NCBI GenBank assembly: GCA_005503085.1
Contig: SCOI01000015.1
Location: 78,016-142,015 of the forward strand
Source: Burkholderiales bacterium C2
GTDB lineage: Bacteria; Pseudomonadota; Gammaproteobacteria; Burkholderiales; Burkholderiaceae_C
DNA: 64,000 nucleotides
Direction of reading: 5' to 3'
In this document: in pieces, positions 1-8,308 of the stretch
How the letters are laid out: every line of letters begins with the position of its first letter
Position numbering within the stretch: position 1 is the stretch's first letter
Made by a program: the position numbers and the translations under genes
Notes under the pieces: model-generated
Database searches by the model: none
The model's input: only the letters and a program-made list of their open reading frames with translations
Told to the model about the DNA's origin: nothing

Positions 1-1411
1 CATGGACCTGCTGCAGCGCCGCCATGCAGGAGCGCAGCGCATAGGGCAGGCGACGCACCGCATAGGCCAGCATGATCAGCACCCAGGTCGTGATCAGCGG
101 GGTCTCGGTGAAGGGCAGGTTGACCCCCTTGAACAGGCGCAGATAGCCGATCGCCAGCACCAGGCCCGGGATCGCCAGCGCCGCCGAGGCCAGATAGTCC
201 AGCCATTGGCGGACCGGCAGCTCGGTGCGCAGGATCAGGTAGGCGATGGCGGTGCCGATCAGCACGTCCAGGCCGGCGGCCATGAAGCAATACATCAGCG
301 TGTTGCCAATCATGCGGCTGGAGTCGCTGAACACGGTGGCGTAGTGCTCCAGCGTGTAGGCGTCCGGCAGCACCGAGAAACTCCACACCTTGGAGAAGGA
401 CATCAGCAGAATGCCCAGATGCGGGGCCAGCGTGACCAGCAGGATCAGGACGATCCAGCCGTAGGCCAGCAGCGATTCCCACATCCCCAGCCGGCGCCGC
501 TGCAGCGCGCTGCCGCCCTTCTGCAGGGTCGCATAGTCCTTGCCCTTCATCACGCGGGCGGCCAGCCATAGCGCCAGGATCGAGAAGGCGATCATGATGA
601 CGCTGATCACATAGCCCAGCGGATCGTCGATGCCCACCGAGGTGATGCGCAGATAGGCCTGGGGCGCCAGCATATTGGTCACGCCCATCACCAGCGGCGT
701 GCCCAGGTCGTCGAAGACCTTGACGAAGACCAGGGCCGCGCCGGCCAGGAAGCCCGGCATCGCCAGCGGGAAAATGATGCGGCGGAACAGCCGCCAGCCC
801 TTGGCGCCGAGGTTCAGCGCCGACTCCTCCATCGCGCCGTCGATATTGCGCATCGCGGCGACCAGGTTCAGCAGGATGAAGGGGAAGTAGTGGATGCTCT
901 CGACGAAGACCACGCCCCCCAGCCCGTCCATGATCGGGATCGTGAACCCGAAGTACTCGTTGAGCAGCAGGTTCAGCGAACCGTTGCGGCCGAAGATCAG
1001 CTGCAGCGCCACCGCACCGACGAAGGGCGGCATGATCAGCGGCAACACGCCCAGGGTCTGGATCAGCAGCGCGCCGCGGAACTCGAAGCGCACCGTCAGA
1101 TAGGCCAACGGCACCGCGATCAGGCTGGCGAAGAAGACGCTGGCCAGCGCGACGATCAGACTGTTGAAGAAGGACTCGCGGAACACCGTCTGTTCGAAGA
1201 AGTTCGCGAAGTGCCCGAAGGTCAGCGCGCCGGTCTCGTTGATGAAGGCGGTGTAGATCACCAGGCCGACCGGGATCAGCAAGAACAGCAGCAGGAAAGC
1301 CAGGATCAGGCCGAAGGCCAGCCAGGGGCCGAAGCCGCTCAGCGCGCGCCAGGGACGCACGCGACCGGCGGCCGGCCCGGCGGCGCCGGGCTCCGTGTAG
1401 ACAGCAGACAT
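1..1411 (-). CDS. ABC transporter permease, fused two-domain FbpB/PhnU type (partial, 3' end outside window)
   Basis: Inner-membrane permease of an ABC importer. About 470 codons read without a stop from the ATG at 1411 to the window edge. A hydrophobic segment near residues 30-55 is followed by a first permease domain with a clear EAA loop (EESALNLGAKGWRLF, around residue 200). A linker after KGKDYATLQKGG leads to a second set of membrane segments, cut off by the edge. Two permease domains in one chain are typical of Fe(III)/thiamine/2-aminoethylphosphonate-type importers. It lies 73 bp downstream of the binding-protein gene on the same strand, so the two should work together. The ATPase gene is presumably just outside the window. 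The substrate cannot be told from sequence; aminoethylphosphonate is only a guess from general similarity. Confidence 0.85.
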   Translation of the reverse strand, partial: MSAVYTEPGAAGPAAGRVRPWRALSGFGPWLAFGLILAFLLLFLLIPVGLVIYTAFINETGALTFGHFANFFEQTVFRESFFNSLIVALASVFFASLIAVPLAYLTVRFEFRGALLIQTLGVLPLIMPPFVGAVALQLIFGRNGSLNLLLNEYFGFTIPIMDGLGGVVFVESIHYFPFILLNLVAAMRNIDGAMEESALNLGAKGWRLFRRIIFPLAMPGFLAGAALVFVKVFDDLGTPLVMGVTNMLAPQAYLRITSVGIDDPLGYVISVIMIAFSILALWLAARVMKGKDYATLQKGGSALQRRRLGMWESLLAYGWIVLILLVTLAPHLGILLMSFSKVWSFSVLPDAYTLEHYATVFSDSSRMIGNTLMYCFMAAGLDVLIGTAIAYLILRTELPVRQWLDYLASAALAIPGLVLAIGYLRLFKGVNLPFTETPLITTWVLIMLAYAVRRLPYALRSCMAALQQVH

Positions 1412-1484
1412 GGTGTGTTTCCGAAAGGACGCTCCGGGCCGAGGCCGAGGGAGCGTCGAGGGACGACAGGGCTGGGGCGAGCGA

Positions 1485-2816
1485 CTACTTGGCCAGCGCC
1501 AGCGCTTCCTCGGCCAGCTTGGTGGCACGGGCATAGTTGTCGCGCGCCTTGCTGGCCCAGAGCTGCTCCAGGCCGGTCAGTTCCTTGGACACCGCCACCT
1601 CGCGGCGGTTCTTGCGGAACAGCTCGAGGAACTGCTCGTTCTTCACATTGGCCTCGCCGACCAGGGAGCTATAAGCGAGGTTGCGGGCCTGGCTCGCCAG
1701 CTCCAGCCCCTTGGCATTGGGCCGGGCCTTGAGCGCCTTGTCGGCCGCATGGATGGCCTTGGTGGCGGCCTGCAGCTCCTTGAGCCGGAAGGTCACCATC
1801 TGGTCGAACAGGCTGGTGACCACCTGGTAGCGGCTCTCCGACAGCTCGGCGTCGAACTGCACCTTGGCGCGCGCCGCCACCGCCTGCGGCACCGGATAGC
1901 CGGCCGGTGCCTTCAGCGCCGTGTAGGGCAGGATCGGCAGGCGGCTGATCTTGGGGTCGAACAGCAGCTGCTGGCCCTCGGTGGACATGCTGAAGCGCAT
2001 GAACTTCTTGGCCTCCTCGGGGTTCTTGCTGCCGGCGATCAGCGCGATATTGGCAGGCACCACCGCCGTCATCGACGGGTAGACGAAGTCCACCGGAAAG
2101 CCCGAGTACTTGCCGGCCAGGCCGAAGAAGTCGATCACGATGCCGATGCCGTATTGGCCGTTGTTGACCCCGTCCGGCACCGCGAAGCTGCGGTCGGTGA
2201 CGGCGGCCGCATTGCCCATCATCGCCAGCAGCTGGCTCCAGCCCTTGTCCCAGCCCTCGCCCTGCAGAATCGTCTCCACGGTCAGCTGGGTCGTTCCCGA
2301 ACGCGAGGGGCTGGTGATCGCGACATGGCCAAAGTACTCGGGCCGCGTCAGATCGACCCACTCCTTGGGCGCCGGCAGCTTGTTGGCCGCCATATAGCGG
2401 GTGTTCCACATGATGCCGTAGCCCGCCAGCGCCTGGCCATAGTAGAGGCCGCCGGGGTCGTTGAGCGGGTAGTTGCCGATCTTGGCCGGCGCGGCCGGGT
2501 TCTTGACCTCGGGGGCCGGCAGCAGCAGCTTGTTGCGTGCCAGCACCTCGAAGGCATCGGGCGCCGAGGCCCACATGATGTCGGGACGCTGACCCTCGGC
2601 CAGCTCGCGCACATAGGCGATGGCGGCCGTGGTGTTCTTGTTCAGGATCTCGATCTTGATGCCGGGGTTCGCGGCCTCGAAGGCCTTCTGGTAGGCGGTG
2701 GTCAGCTCCTTGGGAAAGGAGGTCAGCACCGTGACCGTGCCGGCCGCCGCCAGCTGAGCGGCGCCGAGCAGGCCGAGGGCCAGGGCGGCCGCGCGAAGAG
2801 TCTTCTTGCCTTGCAT
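1485..2816 (-). CDS. ABC transporter periplasmic substrate-binding protein (Fe3+/phosphonate-type)
   Basis: 443-residue secreted solute-binding protein that would deliver substrate to the fused permease downstream. The start at 2816 is supported by an AGGAG ribosome site about 10 bases upstream and by an immediate signal peptide (basic MQGKK start, hydrophobic core, AAAG cleavage region near residue 27). The mature part begins VTVLTSFPKEL and has the type II binding-protein layout, with phrases such as ADIMWASAPD-like RPDIMWASAPDAF and GIVIDFFGLAGKYSG. The C-terminal 100 residues are a charged helical extension rich in Ala, Lys and Glu, longer than in classical FbpA. Ligand unknown; family call firm, substrate open. 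Confidence 0.87.
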   Translation of the reverse strand: MQGKKTLRAAALALGLLGAAQLAAAGTVTVLTSFPKELTTAYQKAFEAANPGIKIEILNKNTTAAIAYVRELAEGQRPDIMWASAPDAFEVLARNKLLLPAPEVKNPAAPAKIGNYPLNDPGGLYYGQALAGYGIMWNTRYMAANKLPAPKEWVDLTRPEYFGHVAITSPSRSGTTQLTVETILQGEGWDKGWSQLLAMMGNAAAVTDRSFAVPDGVNNGQYGIGIVIDFFGLAGKYSGFPVDFVYPSMTAVVPANIALIAGSKNPEEAKKFMRFSMSTEGQQLLFDPKISRLPILPYTALKAPAGYPVPQAVAARAKVQFDAELSESRYQVVTSLFDQMVTFRLKELQAATKAIHAADKALKARPNAKGLELASQARNLAYSSLVGEANVKNEQFLELFRKNRREVAVSKELTGLEQLWASKARDNYARATKLAEEALALAK

Positions 2817-2954
2817 GCTTGTCTCCTGTTCTTTTGCTGACAGTGAGAGCGCAATGTAGGAGGCCGGCTGCGCGGCAGCCAATCATCGTTTCTGATGCGA
2901 GCCATCAGCGGCACGGCCGGTCGGGTTAACCCCTGACCGGCCATCAGCCCATGA

Positions 2955-3953
2955 TCAGGCCGGCAGCAGCCCGCGCGTGCGCGCCATCAGCCGCGTCAGC
3001 CCCAGCATCGCATCGGTATGCGGCGTGGCCAGCTCCAGGCGCTGCGCGATCTCGCGCACCGAAGCCACCAGGGCATCGAGCTCCAGCGGCCGGCCGGCTT
3101 CGACGTCCTGCAGCATCGAGGTCTTGAAGGCGCCGAGCTTGCGCGTCACCTCATGGCGCTGCTCGGGCGTCTGATCGACCGCGCAGCCGATGCGCGCGCC
3201 GATCTCGGCGGCTTCGCGCATCACGTTGGTGACGAAGCCGCGCACCAGCTCGTCGTCGAGGATGCGGTCGCAGCTCGCGCCGGTCAGCGCCGAGATCGGG
3301 TTCATGGTCATATTGCCCCAGAGCTTGAACCAGATATCGCGCTGGATGCGCTCGGAGACCGTGGCGTTGAAGCCGGCACGACCCAGCAATGCGGCCAGCT
3401 GCTCGATGTGGGCGGGCCGGCCACCTGCGGGCGCGCCCAGGATCAGGCCCATGCCCATCACATGGCGCACCAGGCCGGGCTCGGGTGTCGTGCAGCTGGC
3501 ATGGACCACGCTGCCGATCACGCGCTCGGCCGGGATCAGACCGGCCACCAGGCCGCCGGGGTCGACCGACTCCAGCCGCAGACCCTCGAGCTCGCCGCCC
3601 AGTCCATCGAAGAACCACCAGGGCACGCCATTCATCGCCACCAGCACGCGAGCCTGATCGTTCATGTCCAGCAAGGCCTTGACGGCCGGGGCCACCGCCG
3701 CCAGCGCCGGGCCCTTGACGGCCAGCACGATCAGGTCCTGCGGGCCCAGCTCCTCGGGCCGCCCGCCGGCCGCTATGGGCACCAGCCAGCGCTCGCCGCC
3801 GGACTCCACACGCAGCCCCTGCTGCGCGCGCAAGGCCGCCAGCGTGGCGCCGCGCGCCAATGCGCTGAGCCTGACTTCGGCGCCCAGCCGGTGGCCCAGA
3901 TGGCCGGCAAACCAGCCGCCGATGGCGCCGGCGCCCACAATGCACACTCTCAT
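2955..3953 (-). CDS. 2-dehydropantoate 2-reductase family (PanE/ApbA-like) NADPH oxidoreductase
   Basis: 332-residue cytoplasmic enzyme. The N-terminus MRVCIVGAGAIGGWFAGHLG is a textbook Rossmann nucleotide-binding motif. The middle VLAVKGPAL and VLVAMNGVPWW regions and the C-terminal helical domain with FKLWGNMTMNPISALT match ketopantoate reductases, with Lys and Asn in the expected places. True PanE makes pantoate for coenzyme A; many Burkholderiales carry several paralogues acting on other 2-keto acids, so the substrate is not certain. An ATG six bases upstream (3959) is an alternative start; the GGGA just before it is better spaced for 3953. It stands alone, divergent from the zinc-peptidase-like gene. 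Confidence 0.85.
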   Translation of the reverse strand: MRVCIVGAGAIGGWFAGHLGHRLGAEVRLSALARGATLAALRAQQGLRVESGGERWLVPIAAGGRPEELGPQDLIVLAVKGPALAAVAPAVKALLDMNDQARVLVAMNGVPWWFFDGLGGELEGLRLESVDPGGLVAGLIPAERVIGSVVHASCTTPEPGLVRHVMGMGLILGAPAGGRPAHIEQLAALLGRAGFNATVSERIQRDIWFKLWGNMTMNPISALTGASCDRILDDELVRGFVTNVMREAAEIGARIGCAVDQTPEQRHEVTRKLGAFKTSMLQDVEAGRPLELDALVASVREIAQRLELATPHTDAMLGLTRLMARTRGLLPA

Positions 3954-4094
3954 CGTCATTCCCGTTGCTGTGTCGAGCGCCCCTGGCCGGGGCGCAGGCG
4001 GCGAGTCTCGCACACCGCTGTAGGCGCCGGCCGACAGGCGGCCGCGGCCGCCACCGCTGGTCGGAACGGGGCGAGAGGCCTATGCTGCCAAGCA

Positions 4095-5192
4095 ATGAGA
4101 ACCTTGAGCTGCGAGCGCTGTGGCCAGCGCGTCTTCTTCGAGAACCTGGCCTGCGATGCCTGTGGCGCGGCGCTGGGTTTTGTGCCGGCCGAGCTGGGTT
4201 TCGGCGCCTTCGAGATCGGCAGCGACGGCGTCTGGCAGCGCCTTGCCGAGGGTGCCACCGCTCAGCGCCCTTGCAGCAACTACCGGCTCGAAGGCGTCTG
4301 CAACTGGATGCTGCCCGCCGACTCGGACCACGCCCTGTGCCTGAGCTGCCGCTGCACCCATGTGATCCCCGCTTTGGGCAAGCCCGAGAACCGCGACCAT
4401 TGGGCGCGCATCGAGCGCGCCAAGCGCCGGCTGTTCTACAGCCTCATCGCACTGAGCCTGCCGGCGCCCAGCAAGGTCGACGACGCCGAGCACGGCTTGT
4501 CCTTCCACTTCCTCGAGCAGGTCACGCCGCAGCAGCGAGTGCTGAGCGGCCATGACAACGGGGTGATCACGCTCAATATTGCCGAGGCCGACGACGCCCG
4601 CCGCGAGCAGATGCGCGCTCATCTGCACGAACCCTACCGCACCCTGCTGGGCCACTTCCGCCACGAGATCGGTCACTACTACTGGGACCGGCTGGTCAGC
4701 GGCTCCGGCTGGCTGGCCGAATTCCGCGCGCTGTTTGGCGACGAACGCGCCGACTATGGCCAGGCCTTGCAGCAGCACTACAGCGGACCGCTGGCCGACT
4801 GGCGTTCAAGCTTCATCAGCCGCTATGCCAGCGCCCACCCCTGGGAGGACTGGGCCGAATGCTGGGCTCATTACATGCACATCCAGGACGGGCTGGAGAG
4901 CGCAGCCGCCTGGGGCCTGCGGCTGGAGCAGGCGCTGCCCGGCGGCGCGCCGGTGATCGCGCAGCCGCTGGCGCGCGAGGCCGCGCTGGCGCCGGCGCTG
5001 ATCGAGCAATGGCTGCCGATCTCGCAGTTCATCAACGCGATGGACCGCAGCCTGGGCTCGCATGACAGCTATCCTTTCGCCATGCCGACACCGGTGATCG
5101 AGAAGCTGGACTTCATCCACCGGCTGCTGGCTGCGGTCGGGCGTGGCGAGCTGGCCATGAATTTCTCGCCCACCATCGAATCGGAGGCCTGA
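4095..5192 (+). CDS. Zinc-ribbon putative metallopeptidase with HEIGH motif
   Basis: 365-residue soluble protein. Two CxxC pairs at residues 6/9 and 20/23 form an N-terminal zinc ribbon, with further cysteines at 60, 69, 82, 85 and 87. A gluzincin-like motif HEIGHYYWD lies at residues 190-198, and a downstream DWAECWAHYMH stretch could supply the third metal ligand. This arrangement matches a bacterial family usually annotated as putative zinc-binding metallopeptidase (DUF2248-like). No signal peptide is seen, so it is probably cytoplasmic. The DUF2789 gene follows after one base, so the two are almost certainly cotranscribed. Substrate unknown. Confidence 0.82.
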   Translation: MRTLSCERCGQRVFFENLACDACGAALGFVPAELGFGAFEIGSDGVWQRLAEGATAQRPCSNYRLEGVCNWMLPADSDHALCLSCRCTHVIPALGKPENRDHWARIERAKRRLFYSLIALSLPAPSKVDDAEHGLSFHFLEQVTPQQRVLSGHDNGVITLNIAEADDARREQMRAHLHEPYRTLLGHFRHEIGHYYWDRLVSGSGWLAEFRALFGDERADYGQALQQHYSGPLADWRSSFISRYASAHPWEDWAECWAHYMHIQDGLESAAAWGLRLEQALPGGAPVIAQPLAREAALAPALIEQWLPISQFINAMDRSLGSHDSYPFAMPTPVIEKLDFIHRLLAAVGRGELAMNFSPTIESEA

Positions 5193-5193
5193 T

Positions 5194-5424
5194 ATGGAAA
5201 CCTCGTTTCATCGCTTCTCGGATCTGTTCGCCCAGCTGGGCCTGCCCTCGGACGAGGCTGAGATCCGCAGCTTCATCAGCAGCCATCGGCCGCTGCCGGC
5301 CGATATGAGACTGGCCGATGCGCCATTCTGGAGCCCGGCACAGGCGGCGCTGCTGCGCGAGCAGGTGCGCCAGGACGCCGACTGGGCCGAGGTCATCGAC
5401 CAGCTCAACGTGGCATTGCACTGA
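5194..5424 (+). CDS. DUF2789 family small protein
   Basis: 76-residue acidic protein beginning METSFHRFSDLFAQLGLPSD, which matches the DUF2789 family found widely in proteobacteria; function unknown. It starts one base after the stop of the zinc-peptidase-like gene, whose last codons (TCGGAGGCC) supply its GGAG ribosome site. Its final 20 bases overlap the tail of the convergent TPR-acetyltransferase gene. No signal peptide or membrane segment is present. Confidence 0.8.
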   Translation: METSFHRFSDLFAQLGLPSDEAEIRSFISSHRPLPADMRLADAPFWSPAQAALLREQVRQDADWAEVIDQLNVALH

Positions 5425-6532
5425 TCGGACCAACGGCTTTTGCAAGCACCCGGTTCTCGTGCGACTCGCCTTCGAACACGAAGTGGGTCGCCCCATGATC
5501 CTGATACGCGCAGCGGCGGTAGAAGGCGAGTGCGCGATGGTTATGCACCCAAGGCGTCAGCCACAGTTGCTCGGCACCCGCCTCGGCCGCACGCTGCTCT
5601 GCCCATGCCAGCAGCCGGGAGCCGACCCGCTGGCCGGTGAACGGTTCCTGCACATAAAGGCGCAGCAGCTCGGCCGGTGCGCCCGGCGGAGCCAGAGGAT
5701 GGGAGACGCCGAACACGAGATGGGCAAAACCGATCAGATGCCCCGCCAGCTCCGCCACGCACAGCGCGTCGGCCTCGCTGGCAATGGCCGCAGCGAACAC
5801 CGGCTCCGAGTAGCTGCTCAACACCTCCCTGGCCAGCGCCGGCCGGATGCCCTGGGTTGCGTAGGTATCCAGAAACACCTGCATGGCCAGCACCGACAGG
5901 CACAGCGCGTCGCGGGGCTCGGCAGGGCGTAGCAGCAGGGTCGGCTGCGGCATATCTGTGGCCGCGAGATGCCTGGCCTCGTGATCGGCAAGCACATCGA
6001 GCGCGCGCTGCGACGAGGCTTGGCGCGGATCGCCGAGCGCCTGCCGAATCGCCAGCGACTTCAGGAAGCAATCCCGGGCCGGCCCGAAGCGCCGCTGCTC
6101 GGCGAGGCAGCGGCCCCAGTGGTGCAGCACATAGTGCTCCAGCTGGGTCCAGCTATGCAGGCGGGCCAGTGCCAGCGCCTCGGCGAACAGCACATCTGCC
6201 TCGGCTCGCTCGCCACAGTACTGGCAGGCCGTGGCCAGCGCATGGAGCAGCCAGGCGGACGGCTCGTGGGCGGGATGCTGGCGCGCGACCGGCAGGAACT
6301 CCGTGAGCAGCGCCCGGGCGGCCTCCTGCTGCCGGTCGGTCGTCAGCAGGCTGCCGAGATCGCCGGCATGCTCCAGCGCCCGCAACAGATCGGCCTCGGC
6401 CCGCGCCTGCGCCAGCTGACGCTCGGCCTGCGCCATATCACGGTGCAGAGCGGCCAGATCGGGCGCGGTAAAGCGCAGGAAGAAGGTCTCGTCGGTGGCG
6501 GGGGCGTCGTTCATGTCTCGCGCGAAGGTCAT
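5405..6532 (-). CDS. TPR-like / GNAT N-acetyltransferase fusion protein
   Basis: 375-residue protein with two parts. Residues about 20-180 are Ala/Leu-rich helices with TPR-like pairs (ALATACQYCGERAEADVLFAEA, LGRCLAEQRRFGPARDCFLKSL-type), suggesting a protein-binding superhelix. Residues about 198-360 form a GNAT acetyltransferase domain with LRLYVQEPFTGQRVGSRLLAW as the acetyl-CoA loop (QRVGSR in place of the usual Q/RxxGxG/A) and LTPWVHNHRALAFYRRCAY as the C-terminal motif. It would transfer acetyl from acetyl-CoA to an unknown amine. An internal ATG at 6514 is a possible start; neither has a strong ribosome site. Its start lies 12 bases after the stop of the EF-Tu-III-like gene, so the pair may be one transcript. 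Confidence 0.8.
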   Translation of the reverse strand: MTFARDMNDAPATDETFFLRFTAPDLAALHRDMAQAERQLAQARAEADLLRALEHAGDLGSLLTTDRQQEAARALLTEFLPVARQHPAHEPSAWLLHALATACQYCGERAEADVLFAEALALARLHSWTQLEHYVLHHWGRCLAEQRRFGPARDCFLKSLAIRQALGDPRQASSQRALDVLADHEARHLAATDMPQPTLLLRPAEPRDALCLSVLAMQVFLDTYATQGIRPALAREVLSSYSEPVFAAAIASEADALCVAELAGHLIGFAHLVFGVSHPLAPPGAPAELLRLYVQEPFTGQRVGSRLLAWAEQRAAEAGAEQLWLTPWVHNHRALAFYRRCAYQDHGATHFVFEGESHENRVLAKAVGPISAMPR

Positions 6533-6544
6533 GGGCGGTGCGGG

Positions 6545-6928
6545 CTACTGCGCCGCCGTCGGCAGCGCCAGCACGCCAGACCCGACCTTGCGCCCGCCTT
6601 CATAGAAGACAAACTCGGGCTTGTCTTTCATGACCACCACCTTGTCCAGGCAGCGCAGTTGCACCTGGGCACTCTCGCCCGGGCTCACCGAATCCTGCGG
6701 GCCTTGGATGCTGACGCTGCAGGTGACCTCTGCCGCCGAGCCGGCGAAGCGCAGCCCGGGTCGGTAGCCATTGAAGAACGGCGTCGAGCGCCCTTGCTTC
6801 CCATCAAACTTCAGCAGCGACACGGTCGCCGCAAATTCCGTGGCGGCAGCCAAGGTGATGCTCTGGGGCGCAGCCGAGAGCGGACCGGCCAGGACAAGCG
6901 CGGCGGGGAAGATGATCAGCAGCTTCAT
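6545..6928 (-). CDS. Secreted protein resembling a stand-alone EF-Tu domain III
   Basis: 127-residue protein. Residues 1-20 are a clean signal peptide (MKLLIIFPAALVLAGPLSAA). The mature part resembles the third beta-barrel domain of elongation factor Tu: an FAATVSLLK strand, RSTPFFNGYRP at 47-57 (EF-Tu has HTPFFNGYRPQ) and EGGRKVGSGV at 110-119 (EF-Tu has EGGRTVGAGV). Domains I and II, and so the GTPase, are absent. Two cysteines (70, 93) could pair in the periplasm. It is not a truncated tuf gene, because it begins with a signal peptide and ends at a natural point. Function unknown. The TPR-acetyltransferase follows on the same strand. Confidence 0.78.
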   Translation of the reverse strand: MKLLIIFPAALVLAGPLSAAPQSITLAAATEFAATVSLLKFDGKQGRSTPFFNGYRPGLRFAGSAAEVTCSVSIQGPQDSVSPGESAQVQLRCLDKVVVMKDKPEFVFYEGGRKVGSGVLALPTAAQ

Positions 6929-7138
6929 GGGTCTTTCTGGGTAACAGGGGTTGCGGGATTCTCATGGGCCGGGAACAGGAAATCCAGCCCCATGTTTGTT
7001 GCGCCGGGGCCAGGTCTTGCCACTCGAACGCCGTCCCGCCATTCGCCCCATCCGAAGCGGGGGGTTTCACGGCGGGATCGGGCAGCCCCCGGGATCTCAC
7101 CGCAGAATGCGCCACCACTTCCGACGAACTTCCGCCCC

Positions 7139-7849
7139 ATGACCGCCACCACGCTCTCTGCCTTCCCCATCACCCGCCGCTGGCCCGCCCAACACCCCGA
7201 GCGCCTGCAGCTCTACTCGCTGCCCACGCCCAACGGCGTCAAGGTCTCCATCCTGCTGGAGGAGCTGGGCCTGCCCTACGAGGCCCATCTGGTCAGCTTC
7301 GATCGCAATGATCAGCTGACGCCCGAATTCCTGTCGCTGAACCCGAACAACAAGATCCCGGCCATCCTCGACCCGCAGGGCCCCGGCGGCGCGCCGCTGG
7401 CCCTGTTCGAGTCGGGTGCGATCCTGATCTATCTGGCCGAGAAGACGGGTCAGTTCTTGCCGCAAGACCCGGCCCTGCGCTACGAGGCCCTCCAGTGGCT
7501 GATGTTCCAGATGGGCGGCGTCGGCCCGATGTTCGGCCAGCTGGGCTTCTTCCACAAGTTCGCCGGCAAGGACTATGAGGACAAGCGCCCGCGCGAGCGC
7601 TATGTGGCCGAGTCCAAGCGCCTGCTGGCGGTGCTGGAGCAGCGCCTGACCGGCCGCGACTGGGTCATGGGCAGTGAGTACACCATCGCCGACATCGCGA
7701 TCCTCCCCTGGGTCAACAATCTGGTCGGCTTCTACGGCGCCGGCGAGCTGGTCGGCTTCGCCGAATTTCCGCAGTTGCAGCGGGTCTTGCAGGCCTTCCT
7801 GGCGCGGCCGGCGGTGGCGCGCGGACTGAAGATACCGGCGCGCGACTGA
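7139..7849 (+). CDS. Glutathione S-transferase family protein (Nu-class, YghU/YfcG-like)
   Basis: 236-residue cytoplasmic thiol-transferase-fold protein. The N-terminal thioredoxin-like domain has LYSLPTPNGVKVSILLEELG; the TPNG phrase is the signature of the YghU/YfcG (Nu) class, which uses Thr/Asn near glutathione and acts as a disulfide reductase or peroxidase. LNPNNKIPAI and FESGAILIYLAEK are the cis-Pro and glutathione gamma-glutamyl sites. The C-terminal helical domain has GSEYTIADIAILPWV, the N-capping box. The 20-residue N-terminal extension before the first strand is also usual for YghU. It is transcribed alone, divergent from the secreted EF-Tu-III-like gene across 210 bases with no obvious feature. 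Confidence 0.87.
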   Translation: MTATTLSAFPITRRWPAQHPERLQLYSLPTPNGVKVSILLEELGLPYEAHLVSFDRNDQLTPEFLSLNPNNKIPAILDPQGPGGAPLALFESGAILIYLAEKTGQFLPQDPALRYEALQWLMFQMGGVGPMFGQLGFFHKFAGKDYEDKRPRERYVAESKRLLAVLEQRLTGRDWVMGSEYTIADIAILPWVNNLVGFYGAGELVGFAEFPQLQRVLQAFLARPAVARGLKIPARD

Positions 7850-7912
7850 GGTGGCTCCGAGGACCGAAGCAGGTTGACGAGTTGGGAACCAGTCAGGTTA
7901 AGGTAGTGCCCC

Positions 7913-8296
7913 ATGAAAACTGCACTCTGGATCTTTATCGCATTCCTTGCCGCCCTCTGGAGCGGCTGTGCCTGGCTCGGCATCGAGCTGCTGCAATGGC
8001 TGGCCGCGCGTCTGAGCGCCGGCGACGCCGGCGAGCTGGAGCGCGCCATCGCCCAGTGGCCACTGCCTGCGTGGCTGGAGTATTGGATAGACCCGGCCTG
8101 GGCCGAAATGCTGCGCGGCGCTCTGACGGGCCTGATGGCCGCCATCACCAACGCCGCGCCCTGGCTGGGCACGGCCATGGGCTGGCTGCTGCCGCTGGCC
8201 TGGGTGATCTGGGGCGGCGGTCTGCTGGCCCTGCTGGCACTGGGCGCCTTGCTGAACCTGCTGCTGAATCAGGCCCGGCCTACGCCGGCGCGCTGA
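7913..8296 (+). CDS. Hypothetical small inner-membrane protein
   Basis: 127-residue protein, not recognised. A hydrophobic segment (ALWIFIAFLAALWSGCAWLG) covers residues 4-23. A short amphipathic stretch rich in Trp (WPLPAWLEYWIDPAWAEML) follows, then one or two long membrane segments (residues about 78-120) and a basic tail. It could be a two- or three-pass membrane protein. It starts 63 bases after the GST gene and ends 12 bases from the convergent kinase-like gene. No function can be assigned. Confidence 0.65.
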   Translation: MKTALWIFIAFLAALWSGCAWLGIELLQWLAARLSAGDAGELERAIAQWPLPAWLEYWIDPAWAEMLRGALTGLMAAITNAAPWLGTAMGWLLPLAWVIWGGGLLALLALGALLNLLLNQARPTPAR

Positions 8297-8308
8297 TCGC
8301 GCGGCCTG

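Noticed and set aside
6545..6928. Truncated tuf pseudogene
   Set aside because: A good signal peptide, natural end and intact frame argue for a distinct secreted protein rather than debris of tuf.
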